DNA of 64,000 bases from assembly GCA_006538405.1 (NCBI GenBank), contig BJKQ01000012.1, forward strand, positions 903,001 through 967,000. Reading direction: 5' to 3'. The notes beneath the pieces were generated by a model. That model saw nothing but the letters and a program-made list of their open reading frames with translations. It searched no databases and was not told the origin of the DNA. Source of the DNA: Hansfordia pulvinata. Lineage: Eukaryota; Ascomycota; Sordariomycetes; Xylariales. Of this stretch, positions 22,694 through 33,600 are shown piece after piece. Numbering within the stretch: position 1 is the stretch's first letter; each line of letters opens with the position of its first letter. A program made the translations under genes and the position numbers.

Positions 22694-24976
22694 GGGGTCA
22701 GATTGTGCGCCTTGACCCGTCCCATGATCACGTTCCATGACTCGTACTTAATAAGAGGCCAACAATGTAATAAGATACAATACAATGCAGTACGGCCCAC
22801 CCCACTTGCCCATTGTACTCGTACGAGTAATAGACCCCCTCCCTTCAGAGACAAAGGTCTGAGGCATCCCGAGACCTGGGGGCGCTGATACTAATAGCTC
22901 CGGATGTGAGACACAATGATCAACAGGGCACACAAGGCACTCGCGCACGAGGAAGCTGATAATAAGAGCGCATGTCTCTGACCTCAGGTTTCCAATTCCC
23001 CCTTCTATGCGTGCTCCGGGCTACGAGTCACCCCGCGCGCGGGAGAGGACAGAGAACCGATCGAACTGTCTGGACCTTGGTCACCCTGAGCTGAACTACG
23101 GAGCGTCCTCCGAACAGTGCCGATGCGATGCGATGCGACGCGTCTCTCTGTGCCTTCTCGGTTCTCCTTGTTTGCCATGTTACCCAGACTCGTCCTCCTG
23201 CATAGGCGCTGCGGGGAAGGGGAAGGGCAAAGCGGCAAAGCGGAGAGAGAGAGGAAGAGTCCCCAACGTCTCTAAACGGCGACCCGTCAAGGGGAAGGGG
23301 GGGGGGGGGATCCCTCAGGTTCAGGGTTTACCCTGCGTCCGGTTGACAGTCCACGATGTGCAACGATGATGCCTGTCTGCCTGGGCACGAGTATTGCCTT
23401 GAAAAGACGAACACCTGTTGCCTGTTCTACACACTCCTCTCGCACGTACGGAGATGCAACACGCACAGACACTCGTCGGGCCAGATTCATCGTTCCCTCG
23501 TCGTCATGTCTGTGCCCTTCTGACGGCCGGGCCCCCGGAGCACGTGGCGTCGAGCCGACCCAAGAAAAGGAAAAAAAAGCTCGGACTCGAAGTGTTGGCC
23601 TGAGCTCTTCCTTCCGGACCCGGGGCTCTGGATCGCCGTTACGGGGGGGGGGGGGGGCACCGGGGGGGGTCAAGTGTGTATATCGTACGGAGATGAACTA
23701 CGCGTACGGCCGCGGGCTCGGTGGCCACATTCAGCAGCTGCTGGCCGGTCACTCACTGGGGTGTTGGATGGACCGTGATCTGCTTTCTTTGCTCACGGCG
23801 GAAAGACCGTGGTTGAACAGCAGGGGGGGGGGGGGGGAGAAGGAATCCTCCAGGGTTCGCCCTCCCGCCCTCTCATCCCACCCCCCTGACCTGGACAACA
23901 CGCAGCACCCCTGTAGGCAGAGAAGACGACCATTGGACAAAATGGGGAGAGTTGGGCCGAGAGAAGGGCCATGGATAACGGCGAGATGCAGCAGGCAGGG
24001 CGCCGGTGACCTTGATGGCCTCGGCGGCGGCGTCGTCGTCGTCGGCGTCGGCGTCGGCGTCGAGGCCGGCGGGCCGGGGCCCTTCCACCACCCAAGAGGC
24101 ACACCATGCCTCCCCTACCTACGGAGTATACGAACGGACAGCCCGACAGGGGAGGCGGAGCCGCGGCACGGAGCAGGCTGTACGAGTAAGCCGCACGCCA
24201 TCATCTGTACCCGGGCCCCCTGTCAGTCTGTCAGGGCTCGACTCTTTTTATGCGGGATCGAGAGAAAGAGAGACAGAACCAGGCTTCGAGGCCAGGGGGG
24301 GGGGGGGGGCGGGGGTTCTTCATTGATGGGCTGTTTCACCTTGACAGCCACCGCCGGGTTCAAGACCCGTAGCGAGATTGTCAAGGGATCTCCAACCTTG
24401 AACGACAGACCAAGAAAAGAAGAAGAAGAAGAAGAAGAAGGAGCAGAAGAAATAATCAAGAAATCAGCCGCCATCCCATCACCCACCACCGTACGGAGTA
24501 GCCACCCAAAGAGGAGCAGACGCAACTCGAAGCGAGAGGGAAAAAAGAGAAGAGCGCAAGCGAGGCTGACGAGAAACGGGCGGCGCAATCCCGCCGGCGC
24601 GCGAGAGATTAAGGGAGACCGCCACCAAATAAACCAACAACGACGACACGGGTCCGACGCAACGGCCTCGGCTGATGCTATTTCCAACGACGACCAGGCA
24701 GGCGGTGGCCGCGCCCATCTGACCACAATGTCGCCATGTCGTATCATATCGCATCGTATCGTACCGCATCGTGCTGCCGGCCCCGATCTAGAAAGAAAGA
24801 AATAAACAATGGGCTGCTGCGGCGGCGGGAGTATCCCAGCACGCCGGTCCGAGACCCCTCGTCCTCCTCTTCCTCCTCGAGTCAGCTCCCTCCCTCGACA
24901 GAAGCTTCCCTTGCAAGAACCAAACGTGCTCGTACGACGGGCCTGGCTGCGGACTTGGGCCGGTGCTAGCTGGGTA

Positions 24977-25012
24977 ACTACCTACCTACCTACCTACCTA
25001 CCTACCTAGGTA
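24977..25012. repeat. TACC tetranucleotide array
   Basis: About eight CTAC/TACC units ending in CCTAGGTAA. Shorter TACCTACC or TAGGTAGG words recur at about 25290, 43512, 48650, 49690 and 56472. Confidence 0.85.
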
Positions 25013-25706
25013 ACTACACCCATGAGTGACGGTGACAGACCAAAGAAAAGAGAGACGAAGGCTGGCTGGAGGTGGAGGGCCCCCTACATCATCTACCGTC
25101 CCATGCATGGAAGGAATCCAGAGAACGAGCCAGGTGCTGCTGCCGTGATTCTTCTGTAGGAGCGAGGCGCGAGCTGACGGACATGACAGGGGATGCGATT
25201 TGATCTTCAGGCACCAGAGACACAGAGGGCGAGCGCGGCGGCCGGCGGTCGCAGCTATGCGGCCCTTTTCCGCTGGCCGCCCTGTCGGGATTGACCTACC
25301 TACCTCTGACGGGCTGCAAGGGGGGATGTCATGCTCAGCCATCGCCATCCAATACGTATACGAGACGAGTACTCGTAGAGTATCCGTAGTTCTCCTCCCT
25401 CTTCTGTCTTCTGTCAGCAGCAGGCCGAGATCATTCATCAGACCCAGTCGGTGCTTGCTTGCTTGCTTCAACCGGTCGCGTGGGTGCCATGTTTCTGTTG
25501 TTGCTCCCTCTCACGCTCCCACGCTCCGTCCTCACCCGCGCCCGTCCCTCCGGAAAGATCGTCGATCGCGAGGGGGGTAGGGGCCAAGAAGGCCGCCAGC
25601 CTGGTGGCTCGAAATCCTGCGGCTGCTTTGGGCCGAGTTAGGCAAGGCACGCGTTGCGTTCCTAGGGAACCCGCCGGTGGGTGGTAGTACTCTAGTACTC
25701 GTACGA

Positions 25707-25772
25707 GTGGTGGTGGTGGTGGTGGTGGTGGTGGTGGTGGTGGTGGTGGTGGTGGTGGTGGTGGTGGTGGTG
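25707..25772. repeat. GGT trinucleotide microsatellite, about 22 units
   Basis: A perfect (GGT)n run of about 66 bases. It starts directly after the palindromic word TACTCGTACGAGT at 25696-25708. Confidence 0.95.
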
Positions 25773-26231
25773 GGGGAGGGGGCACGTCGGCATTTCTTCG
25801 TGGGCGGCCCCATCTTTCTTTCCATTCTTTCTCCGCCGTGCTTGTCTTGTCTTGTCTCTCTCTCTCTCTCTCTCGTACAGAGAGCACGCACGGTACGAAC
25901 GGTTCCCGCACGAGTAGCTTCATCTGTTGAGAGTCGTAGCATTGCGCGTGGCGTTGCTCCGTATCGCAATCCGCAGGCCAGACTCCCTGCTGTGTCTGGC
26001 CCTGGACAAGTGTACGACTGCTCGTACGAGTGGAAGCAGCATTCGTTGACCATGTCCAATCGGCACTGTGATCTGGACGCATCTCGTCTCTCTCTCTCTC
26101 TCTCTTCTCACACTCTCTCTAGCACTTACTAGCCATTTAGCACAGCATCGCGAATCCCTCAAGCTCGAAAAGGGTTTAAAGGCGGACCCCGACCATAGGC
26201 CGAAAACGGTGAGACCAAAGACGACGATAAA

Positions 26232-26239
26232 GACAACAA

Positions 26240-26317
<78 letters not shown>

Positions 26318-26320
26318 CCA
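26232..26320. repeat. Compound CAG and CAA microsatellite
   Basis: After a few CAA units there are about 13 CAG units (26243-26282), then about 12 CAA units to roughly 26318, then CCA units. In one frame it would code for glutamine, but no gene surrounds it. Confidence 0.95.
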
Positions 26321-27201
26321 ACCACCACCGAAACACAAGCTAACTTGTTAGTTAATAGTCGCACGAGTGTGACCCAGCGCCCCGGGCGATCAATGGACCG
26401 CGACCGCGTTTCCGCCCTCTCGGCAATGGGCGCCGTCGTCACCAAAGCCAAGTTGGTTTTGGCCCGGCTTATCTGTTGGTAGTGGCGGCGGCTTCGCGTG
26501 AGGGGGTTCGTCGGTTTGCCCGTCTGTGACCGATGACCCGTTATTTTAGCTGTCTCGTCCGTCTTTTGTCTTTTTGTGACCTGCCCTTTTGCTCGCACCA
26601 ACGGCGCGCGTCCATGTCTCGTACGATAGTCGACTCCATCCGCTACTGTGCGCCGCTGCCGCTTCCGCCGCCACCCCCGTGCCCCCCTCACCTCAAAAAG
26701 TCCGTGCTGATTGCGACCAGCGGACCGGGCTGATCCTGGCTTGGGGGTGGGAAGGAGGGTCAGCACCTTAAGATCCCGCAGCGGCGATGGCGGCGGGCCG
26801 GGCTTGCTCTCTTTACGCGTCACGGGCGTGTACGAGTATAATATCGCCATCCGTAGGTGTGTACTGCAGCTAAGTCAGAAGGCAGGCATCGTAAGATAGG
26901 TGGGTTAGGTGCCCAGTTTCTAACCAAGGTCCCCGAAGGACTCTCGGCGAGAGGACCCGTGGGCAATTCTCCGTGCCCGCCCGCATGCGGTGGCCCGCAG
27001 ATCCCTCAAGGTGAAAGAGCCATTTATCATTGCCGTAGGTGTATTCGTAGGGCGGTCGGTGGCCATGTGCGGGTGAGTACCCGTAACGCCGCCCCTCATC
27101 GTCAAGTAACGACAAGCTTCTGCGCCGAACAGGGATGGCGAACAATGGGCCAGGGCACTTGCAACCGACGCAGCTCCGGTAAAAGAGGCACCCATCCTCT
27201 C

Positions 27202-27631
27202 CGCAGCGAGTATCGCCACGCCATCGCTGACCAACCGTACGCCATCCCCTGCTAGTAACCCCCATTTCTAGTATAGCTCTAAATTAAGGAGATCCACCAT
27301 ATGTACTGGTACATACATATAAGCCAAAGTGGAAGCTTTTATAAGGTAAAGTGCTACAGATTGGTTTTATTCCCGGCTACCAAATTAAGTGTTAAAAAGA
27401 TAGGGAAAGATGTGAACCCGCGCACTCGAGGTCCAGACCTGAAGGAGGGGAGGACCCCCTGGAGGGGGACCCCCTTCAGGTCGCCAGACCGACGTGCAAG
27501 ACGCTGTTATGATTAGTAGGTGGGATGGAATAGCTTTAAGTCCATACAGAAGTTCAGGTACAAGTGGGGATATAGAGTGACAGGGGGGTGGCGTACGGGT
27601 GTTCAGCGATGGCGTGGCGATACGCGCTGCG
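27202..27631. mobile_element. Candidate short inverted-repeat element (MITE-like or foldback)
   Basis: Bases 27202-27251 and the reverse complement of 27581-27631 match at about 46 of 50 positions with one gap. The arms enclose about 330 bases. The first 165 of these are clearly AT-rich compared with the surroundings, and the remainder includes a strong hairpin (27430-27490). No transposase is present. The matching arms continue only weakly outside these limits. It could be a non-autonomous element, or the two ends of a local inverted duplication. Confidence 0.5.
27430..27490. repeat. Imperfect palindrome able to form a hairpin
   Basis: GACCTGAAGG near the left end pairs with CCTTCAGGTC near the right end, and AGGACCCCC pairs with GGGGGACC inside. 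It lies within the inverted-repeat element. Confidence 0.7.
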
Positions 27632-30600
27632 ATCCTCTCCCCTCGACGCCTCGAGGCGATCTCATCCTCATCCTTCCCGCCCGACTCGCGGCCGCCCTCG
27701 AGCGAGAAGAAGGGGGCTTTGGGGGGCCGCAGCACGAGGATAGAGGGGCACGACGACTGCTTCTGCAGCCGGCGCTCCAGAATCCCCTGCAGCTTGCATA
27801 CTTTGCGCGCTGCAGACCGTCAGGTCGGCGACTCTGCAGCGCATTTCGTATGGGTACAAGCACGCGTACTGGTACGGGGCGCCCGTCCTGCGTTCCTAGC
27901 GAGCATACCCACCAGTTGCAGGCCTAGGGACTGGAAGCATCCGTGGCATCTAGACGCAAAGTCCATGCTCCCCTTGCTGCCCTGCCGAGAGCAAGAGGGG
28001 TTTCCGGCAGGGCCAGGCCGTCGCCCACATGCCGGTATCGCGACATCCCACCCTCCCGCACGGCGCGACGTGAGCAGAGCAGCGCACATCGGGCAGCGCG
28101 AGCAGGTACGGGTGCTCGTGGATTAGGGGGGGGGGAGGGGCATATTGTGTGGCCGAGTGGCGTGCCAAGCCGACCGGTAAAGCCTTGAGAGCAGCTTCAC
28201 ACAACCTTGGGCCGGTGGTGTGCGAGTGGATTGGGGGTTTTCATCATCCCGGCGGCGGCGCTGCCGACGAGATCGACCATCACGACAACCCCCTTTACAG
28301 GAATACTCGCAATCCCGAGTTCCCTTAGCGGACGGCACCAGCTAGATCTCCACTTTCTTCAGAGGGGATGGGGAGCTCAGGCAGTTAGTTTCTCGTAGCT
28401 GCGTGGTGGCATCGGACCGCGATGGAGAAGACGGCCGCTGAGAAGGAGAAAGGGGGGGGGGCGGACCAAAAAGCACAAGAGCACTCCAGGCCAAGCCAGC
28501 CCGGGAGGCCCTGCCGACACGGGTCTGGTCTCCGCAGAACCGCCCACGGCCCTTGAGGCCGAACAGGCAAGGCGCCGCCGCGGGGCACCCGGGAGACGAG
28601 ATGGCGCGGGCCCTGGACCCAACATGACTGCCCAAGCCAAGCCGAGCCATGGTGCAGAGCCGGACGCGGCAGACCGCGGTCGACTTGCTGGTTACCTGCT
28701 TGGGAGCAACCTTGCCAAGCTGGTTTAGTCGCAGACGACCTCTCTCTCTCTCTCCCACTCACCCACTCTGTGCCTCTCTCTCTCTAGTGAGTGAGTACTC
28801 GTGCGAGGACGCCCTCTTTGATGGGCCCCCCTCCATCTCGGCGCCAGTCGCTAGTCGCCCCTTCAGGCCCCCTTAGCTCTGCGCTATTGCTCCCAGTGCC
28901 GTGGTACGCGCACTCGTAGGACAGCGGCGCGACGCCTCACGCCTGTGTGGCACGCTTTGCTTCTTCAGCAACTGCGCCGTGTGGGCTTCTTCGTGCTGGG
29001 TTTCAGTTGGGCCTATCCGTACTCGTAATAGTCCCCATTAGCTGATGAAATACTCCGGGTACGTGGGATCCAAGAATAATACCTGCACGAGTGCCCGCAG
29101 TCTGTTCCCACGGAGGGCGACTGACACTCACCGGCCAGACGCGCACAGACGGCTCTGATAACTAGTTCCAGTCCCACAACACTATCGCACGTTGAGCTCG
29201 GTCGGCACTCAAGCTCCCGACGCCTCTGCTGCTGCCGCTGCCTGTCTCTGGGTGTGTGTGTGCGAGTTACCAGGTTGTGGGGAGTGTCTGCCCTACCGGG
29301 ACCCTGATGAGCAGCATGGTTGTCCATGACCACGACTCGTCCCTGAGTTGTCGACAACCCAGAAAGACAGAGGTCGGACGAGTCTGCCTGGCCATCATCT
29401 GCATGCGTAGGTACTCACTCGTACTCGTTAGGCAGGCGAAGCCGCTCAAAACTCCGTGCGTCATATGGCCTCTTTCCATCCACACGGAGCCGATCTACTG
29501 CAGATTTCGTACATGGCCTCGTCGACACGGAATAGAATCTACAAGCCACCCGATCGGGAGCTTGCGAGAGCTTCCGGTACGCTGACTGTAGAAAAAAGAA
29601 AGCAATTGAGCTGGCCAGAGCTCCCGGGACTCTGGGAGGGGGCGACCCGGCCAGCCGGCGAACAGCCGTGACAGGCAAAAGCAAAAATAAAAGCCCCACT
29701 AGCGCGGAAGCTTCCTATCTGCAACGACCGGTAGCGAGGCGACGACACACGCACGCGTCCTCCGTACTCGTAGCGAGCAAGAGAGCAGAACACCCGGCCG
29801 AGCCAGCTCCAGCTCCCAGCTACCCAGTCGTACTCGTCCCTTGCTCGGATCGAGCGCTGGTTCACCGGGGCGCCGGCAAAGAACGCCCGCCTCCGCCACT
29901 TATGGCGACGGCGTCCCTCTGGCGTCGCGTTAGCGCGCCGCTTCGCCCGCCCCGCTGACGAGAACCAAGCGAGAACTGGTATCGTGAGAAGGACGCCCCT
30001 CTGTGGATGGAGTGTGAATTTGTTTTTTCCTCCTGCTTTTTCGCCCCTCCGGAGGAGTCCGACAATGTGTCTGGATCCGGAACCCAGAGTACAGCTTGCA
30101 AATTTCTTTCGTCCTCCGCCACGGAATCCCCCCCAGTAGGGATGGCCTTGCTCGCGGACCTTGCGGTGAGCGGATAGGCGCTCACGTCGCCCATCGTCCA
30201 TTGCGGCGCGTCCCATAGCGGGTTGCGGCCCGCTCCCTCTGGGGAACTGGAGGACGGCCGAGGGCGAATGCCCGAGTTGACACGACGCGGTCCGTCCTCG
30301 GTAGACCACGGCGTCGCGGTTTGATGTTGACTGCAGTGAGTGATGCGCTCTAGCGGAGCACTCGTACTGGTGGAGGCTTCGACGCCGATTTGTGCGCGTC
30401 CAGATGCGAGGCCCAAATAGCGCACCTCTCGCGAACTTCCACAGCGTCGAGGTCCTTGCTGCGCTAGAGGCTTGTGTTCGACCCGGTCGTCTACCCCATC
30501 CATGGATGTACCGATCCATCGGATACAATGCTGCGAACCTCCAAGCCCACGAAGTGCTCATAGACCACGCTATCATGACACCCTGACGAGCAGTTCGGAC

Positions 30601-33600
30601 GCACTCCCTTGGATCCTGCCTGCCTGCTCTCGCCTTATAGCAACCCCCTCCATAATGGAGAATGCCGTGATAAGCGTCAGCCCCGGGCTCCTCACAGCCC
30701 TTCCAGGCTTATTTGCTTCTCTGGTCAGGCCAGATGCGGTATTCGGATGCGGCGTCCGTTGCTAGACGCAACTGAATCCAGCGTTGCAGCGGACTGATAG
30801 CTGACGAATCTTGGCTGGAATCACATATGTCCGGGCTTGGCGACTTTCCCTGGACTACTCGTATTCGCACGAGTATGGAGCGGGGCCAAAAGTAGGCGAT
30901 GATCTCGTCCAGCACACGAACCAGAGTGGGTGACCTGGCCATGCTGGCATAGCTGGCCAATGTCTTCATGCGTTCTGGTGCCTGTCCCTGCTTCTGCGCC
31001 TGTCTGCACGTTCTATCCGCCTGCTTGGCTGTGACGTTTCCTGGCTCCAGCTGACGGCTGATGACGGGCAAGCGCTGGGTCCTCACTAGTGCCATGGTGC
31101 TGACCCGAGGCCACTGGTCCATGAAAGCCCCGCCGAGGTGATGTAAGTCAAGAACGGAAACATTGTGGGCGCTCACAATCAGGGGCAGATTCCTCTTGTG
31201 TTCTACGACGGTTCCAAAACCAGTAGCACTCGGCACCCCGCCAGGCCTCTCCGCTCCTCATCGTGAGGTCGAAGAAGCAGCGTGGGAGACATGTGGCTTG
31301 GTTGCAACCCGCGTGGTGGCCCACAGACCAGCGGAGGGCCATGTGTCACTGTGATGATGATGGAGGGGCTCGGTTCTCCAGGACTACCAGGCGGGACATC
31401 CTGCTTGCGGCTTTGATGGCACCCACCTCCCCCAAGCCCGAGTGCTCGGAAACGGGTACTCGAACGGAGAATATCCCACGAGTAATGCGCCATGGTCTTC
31501 ATTGCCGTGTCGTGCTGAGCTCGCACAGGCCGTGCACAGCGAGGATAAGCGATGAGATAATCTGCGTCCTCGTACAAGCACGCCTATGTTGAACATTGCC
31601 CTCCGACGCGCCTGCACACCTGCAGGCTATGCGCAGGGCCGCTGCCTGCACACTGCGTGACTGCGCACCCCCACGGCGCCACGGTGATCCGGGGCAGCTT
31701 TCTTCACGGTGTCAGTGGGCAGAGGCGCAGACTTGTGCCTGACGCTACGCGCATTGGGACGCCAGTGGGCGATCTCGTCTGTACGAGGATGCTGCCATCA
31801 CGGCGATCCCTGTCCAACGGTGCAGATGGCACACGACGGGGCTTGACCTGCTTGCCTATTGGCAGAAAAGCCCATGTTGCACTGGAAAAGAAGCACCATG
31901 CAGGCGCCAAGGGCCATGCACTTCAAGGCAGGGACGCATAGGCATCAGCCCACGCGTTCTGCTGGCCGTCGTCGTCGTCGTCGTCGTCGTCGTAAGCAAG
32001 CCGGCGTGATCGTATTCGTGCGCAGAAGAAGCTAACCCCCCAGCTCGGAGCGCGTACAGCGGCAAGAGTCGACCGCGAGAACACGAGTACGTGCCGCAGT
32101 GATGATGTGCATGCGACGGACAAGGTCGTGGCTGGTGTTGCCCGCGGGCTCGAGGACCACCAAGCTCTCTTCCCTGTGCCTATTCTGCGCGGCCGTTTGG
32201 GCGATTGCGGCCGACCCGACCGCGACCGGTGTGTCAAAAGCTTTGCGATTGGCGTGCAACCTGCTTGAGCGCCTCAGCAGGACAGCAGTGTCGTGCTGGG
32301 CGGCGGGTAACGGTACTGGAGAACCGCATTGCATCATGATATTGTCGCAAGGGTGTTTGGTCGGCGGCTATAGATTTACCGCCTCACTCACACACATCTT
32401 TTGGGCACGTCCGTCCCCGGACGGCCGAGCGGACATGAAATCGGGCAGGCTATTGAGCGCGGGGTACCGAATTCGTCATTGCGGACAGACCCCAGAAATT
32501 GCATCTCCATCGTGGATCGCCTTCGGCTTGTTGGAGTCGCGCGCACTGCTGAGTACAAGTACTCGTACCCCTTGGTAGCTGGTAGTCTGCCCCTCGTAGC
32601 CCGGTCCGTGCCCCCCGTGCATGGGTGCGCATGGCCGCGAGAACGCATTCGAGGCACCTCTGGGAAGACATTCAGCGGTTCGCCGAGTCGCCGGAGATGA
32701 AGAGACACATTGACGAATGAGAGAAAATGGCAGGCGATGCCCCAGGCGCGACGTTCAGGGTCACGTCGCATCGTCAGGCGTGTCGCGTGGGCGAGGGTCG
32801 CTTCTAGAATGCTGATACGGCGCAAGTTATTCCAAATGCCGACAGTGCTCCCGCCGGCGGCGGCGGTGATGGTGGTTGCCATTGGAGAACACACGGCTTG
32901 TCCGTGAGGCGTGCGCGAATTACACGGCACATGGCAAGGGTGCGGGCACGGCAGAGACGTCGTAGAGCCCCATTCGGACTGTGATCCGGAATGCGACCGA
33001 GCTCCGCATCCCCCCCCTCTGGTAACAGAGTTGAGGAGAAAAGCCGTCGTCTGCGATGGCACGTTGATGGCTCGGCAAGGACTCGTGGCTGAGTGGGCCG
33101 GGCTAGAGGCAGCAGCCTATCATCGAGCCCTGCAAAGTTCGTCACCACCGCGCCCCGGGCTCTGATTATCTCGTGGCCATGGCCTGGCGCTTAGCCGAGG
33201 GCCAGCTGACGTTAAGGGCGCTTCGGCTAGCATTTGGGTATCAACAGCTGGATGTGACAGAGGTGATGCGTTGCACTCAAGCCCTGCTACACCGCTTTGC
33301 CATGTCCACTCACACACGACGTGAAGTGAGGCGCATGTCGTTTCTCATCCAGGGCGATGAAGTGCCGCCGCGCCAACTCGTTCCCTTCGTACGGTTGGCC
33401 AGACAAGTCCTGCGTGGCAGTCATGTGATGGCAGATCTGGGTAGCGTTGACGATGACCGGATTGACAAGCCTGTGTTGGTTGGCCAGATGTACCAGTCCC
33501 AAGGACCATCACCCTCGAGAGACTGAAATAGATCGAGTGAGTCCAGACGGCGAAGCGGCTCCGCAAATAGTCGGCCTTGTCGTCATATGGGAGAGACGCC

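Larger units (their letters stand above)
19441..24976. other. Gene-free block dense in simple repeats and G runs
   Basis: It contains CT tracts (about 19459-19515, 20604-20655 and 21742-21766), C runs (about 20307-20318, 20778-20788 and 22118-22129), G runs (about 21472-21486, 23298-23309, 23646-23657, 23823-23837 and 24297-24309), a GAA run (about 24419-24442) and a decamer array (about 22661-22690). Long open frames exist on both strands (for example about 1.2 kb minus at 19356-20594 and 1.4 kb plus at 23366-24805). Their translations are mostly low-complexity or random and no domain is recognisable. I regard the block as non-coding. Confidence 0.6.
25013..27201. other. Gene-free block with long trinucleotide repeats
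   Basis: Apart from the trinucleotide arrays listed separately, it holds CT runs (about 25854-25874 and 26088-26106) and several TACGAGTA words. No gene is supported. Confidence 0.55.

Noticed and set aside
23366..24805. Plus-strand open frame of about 479 codons
   Set aside because: It spans several G runs and a GAA run, its composition changes abruptly, and no domain or conserved motif is recognisable.
28140..28230. GTGGCCGAGTGGC, another tRNA-like start
   Set aside because: No T-arm consensus and no pairing acceptor stem nearby.
29539..30576. Minus-strand open frame of about 345 codons
   Set aside because: No recognisable motif, competing open frames on both strands, and codon content that does not resemble the real genes in the window.
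33173..33526. Open frame of 117 codons on the plus strand
   Set aside because: It has reasonable amino-acid composition but no domain, no promoter or intron evidence, and overlaps other open frames.
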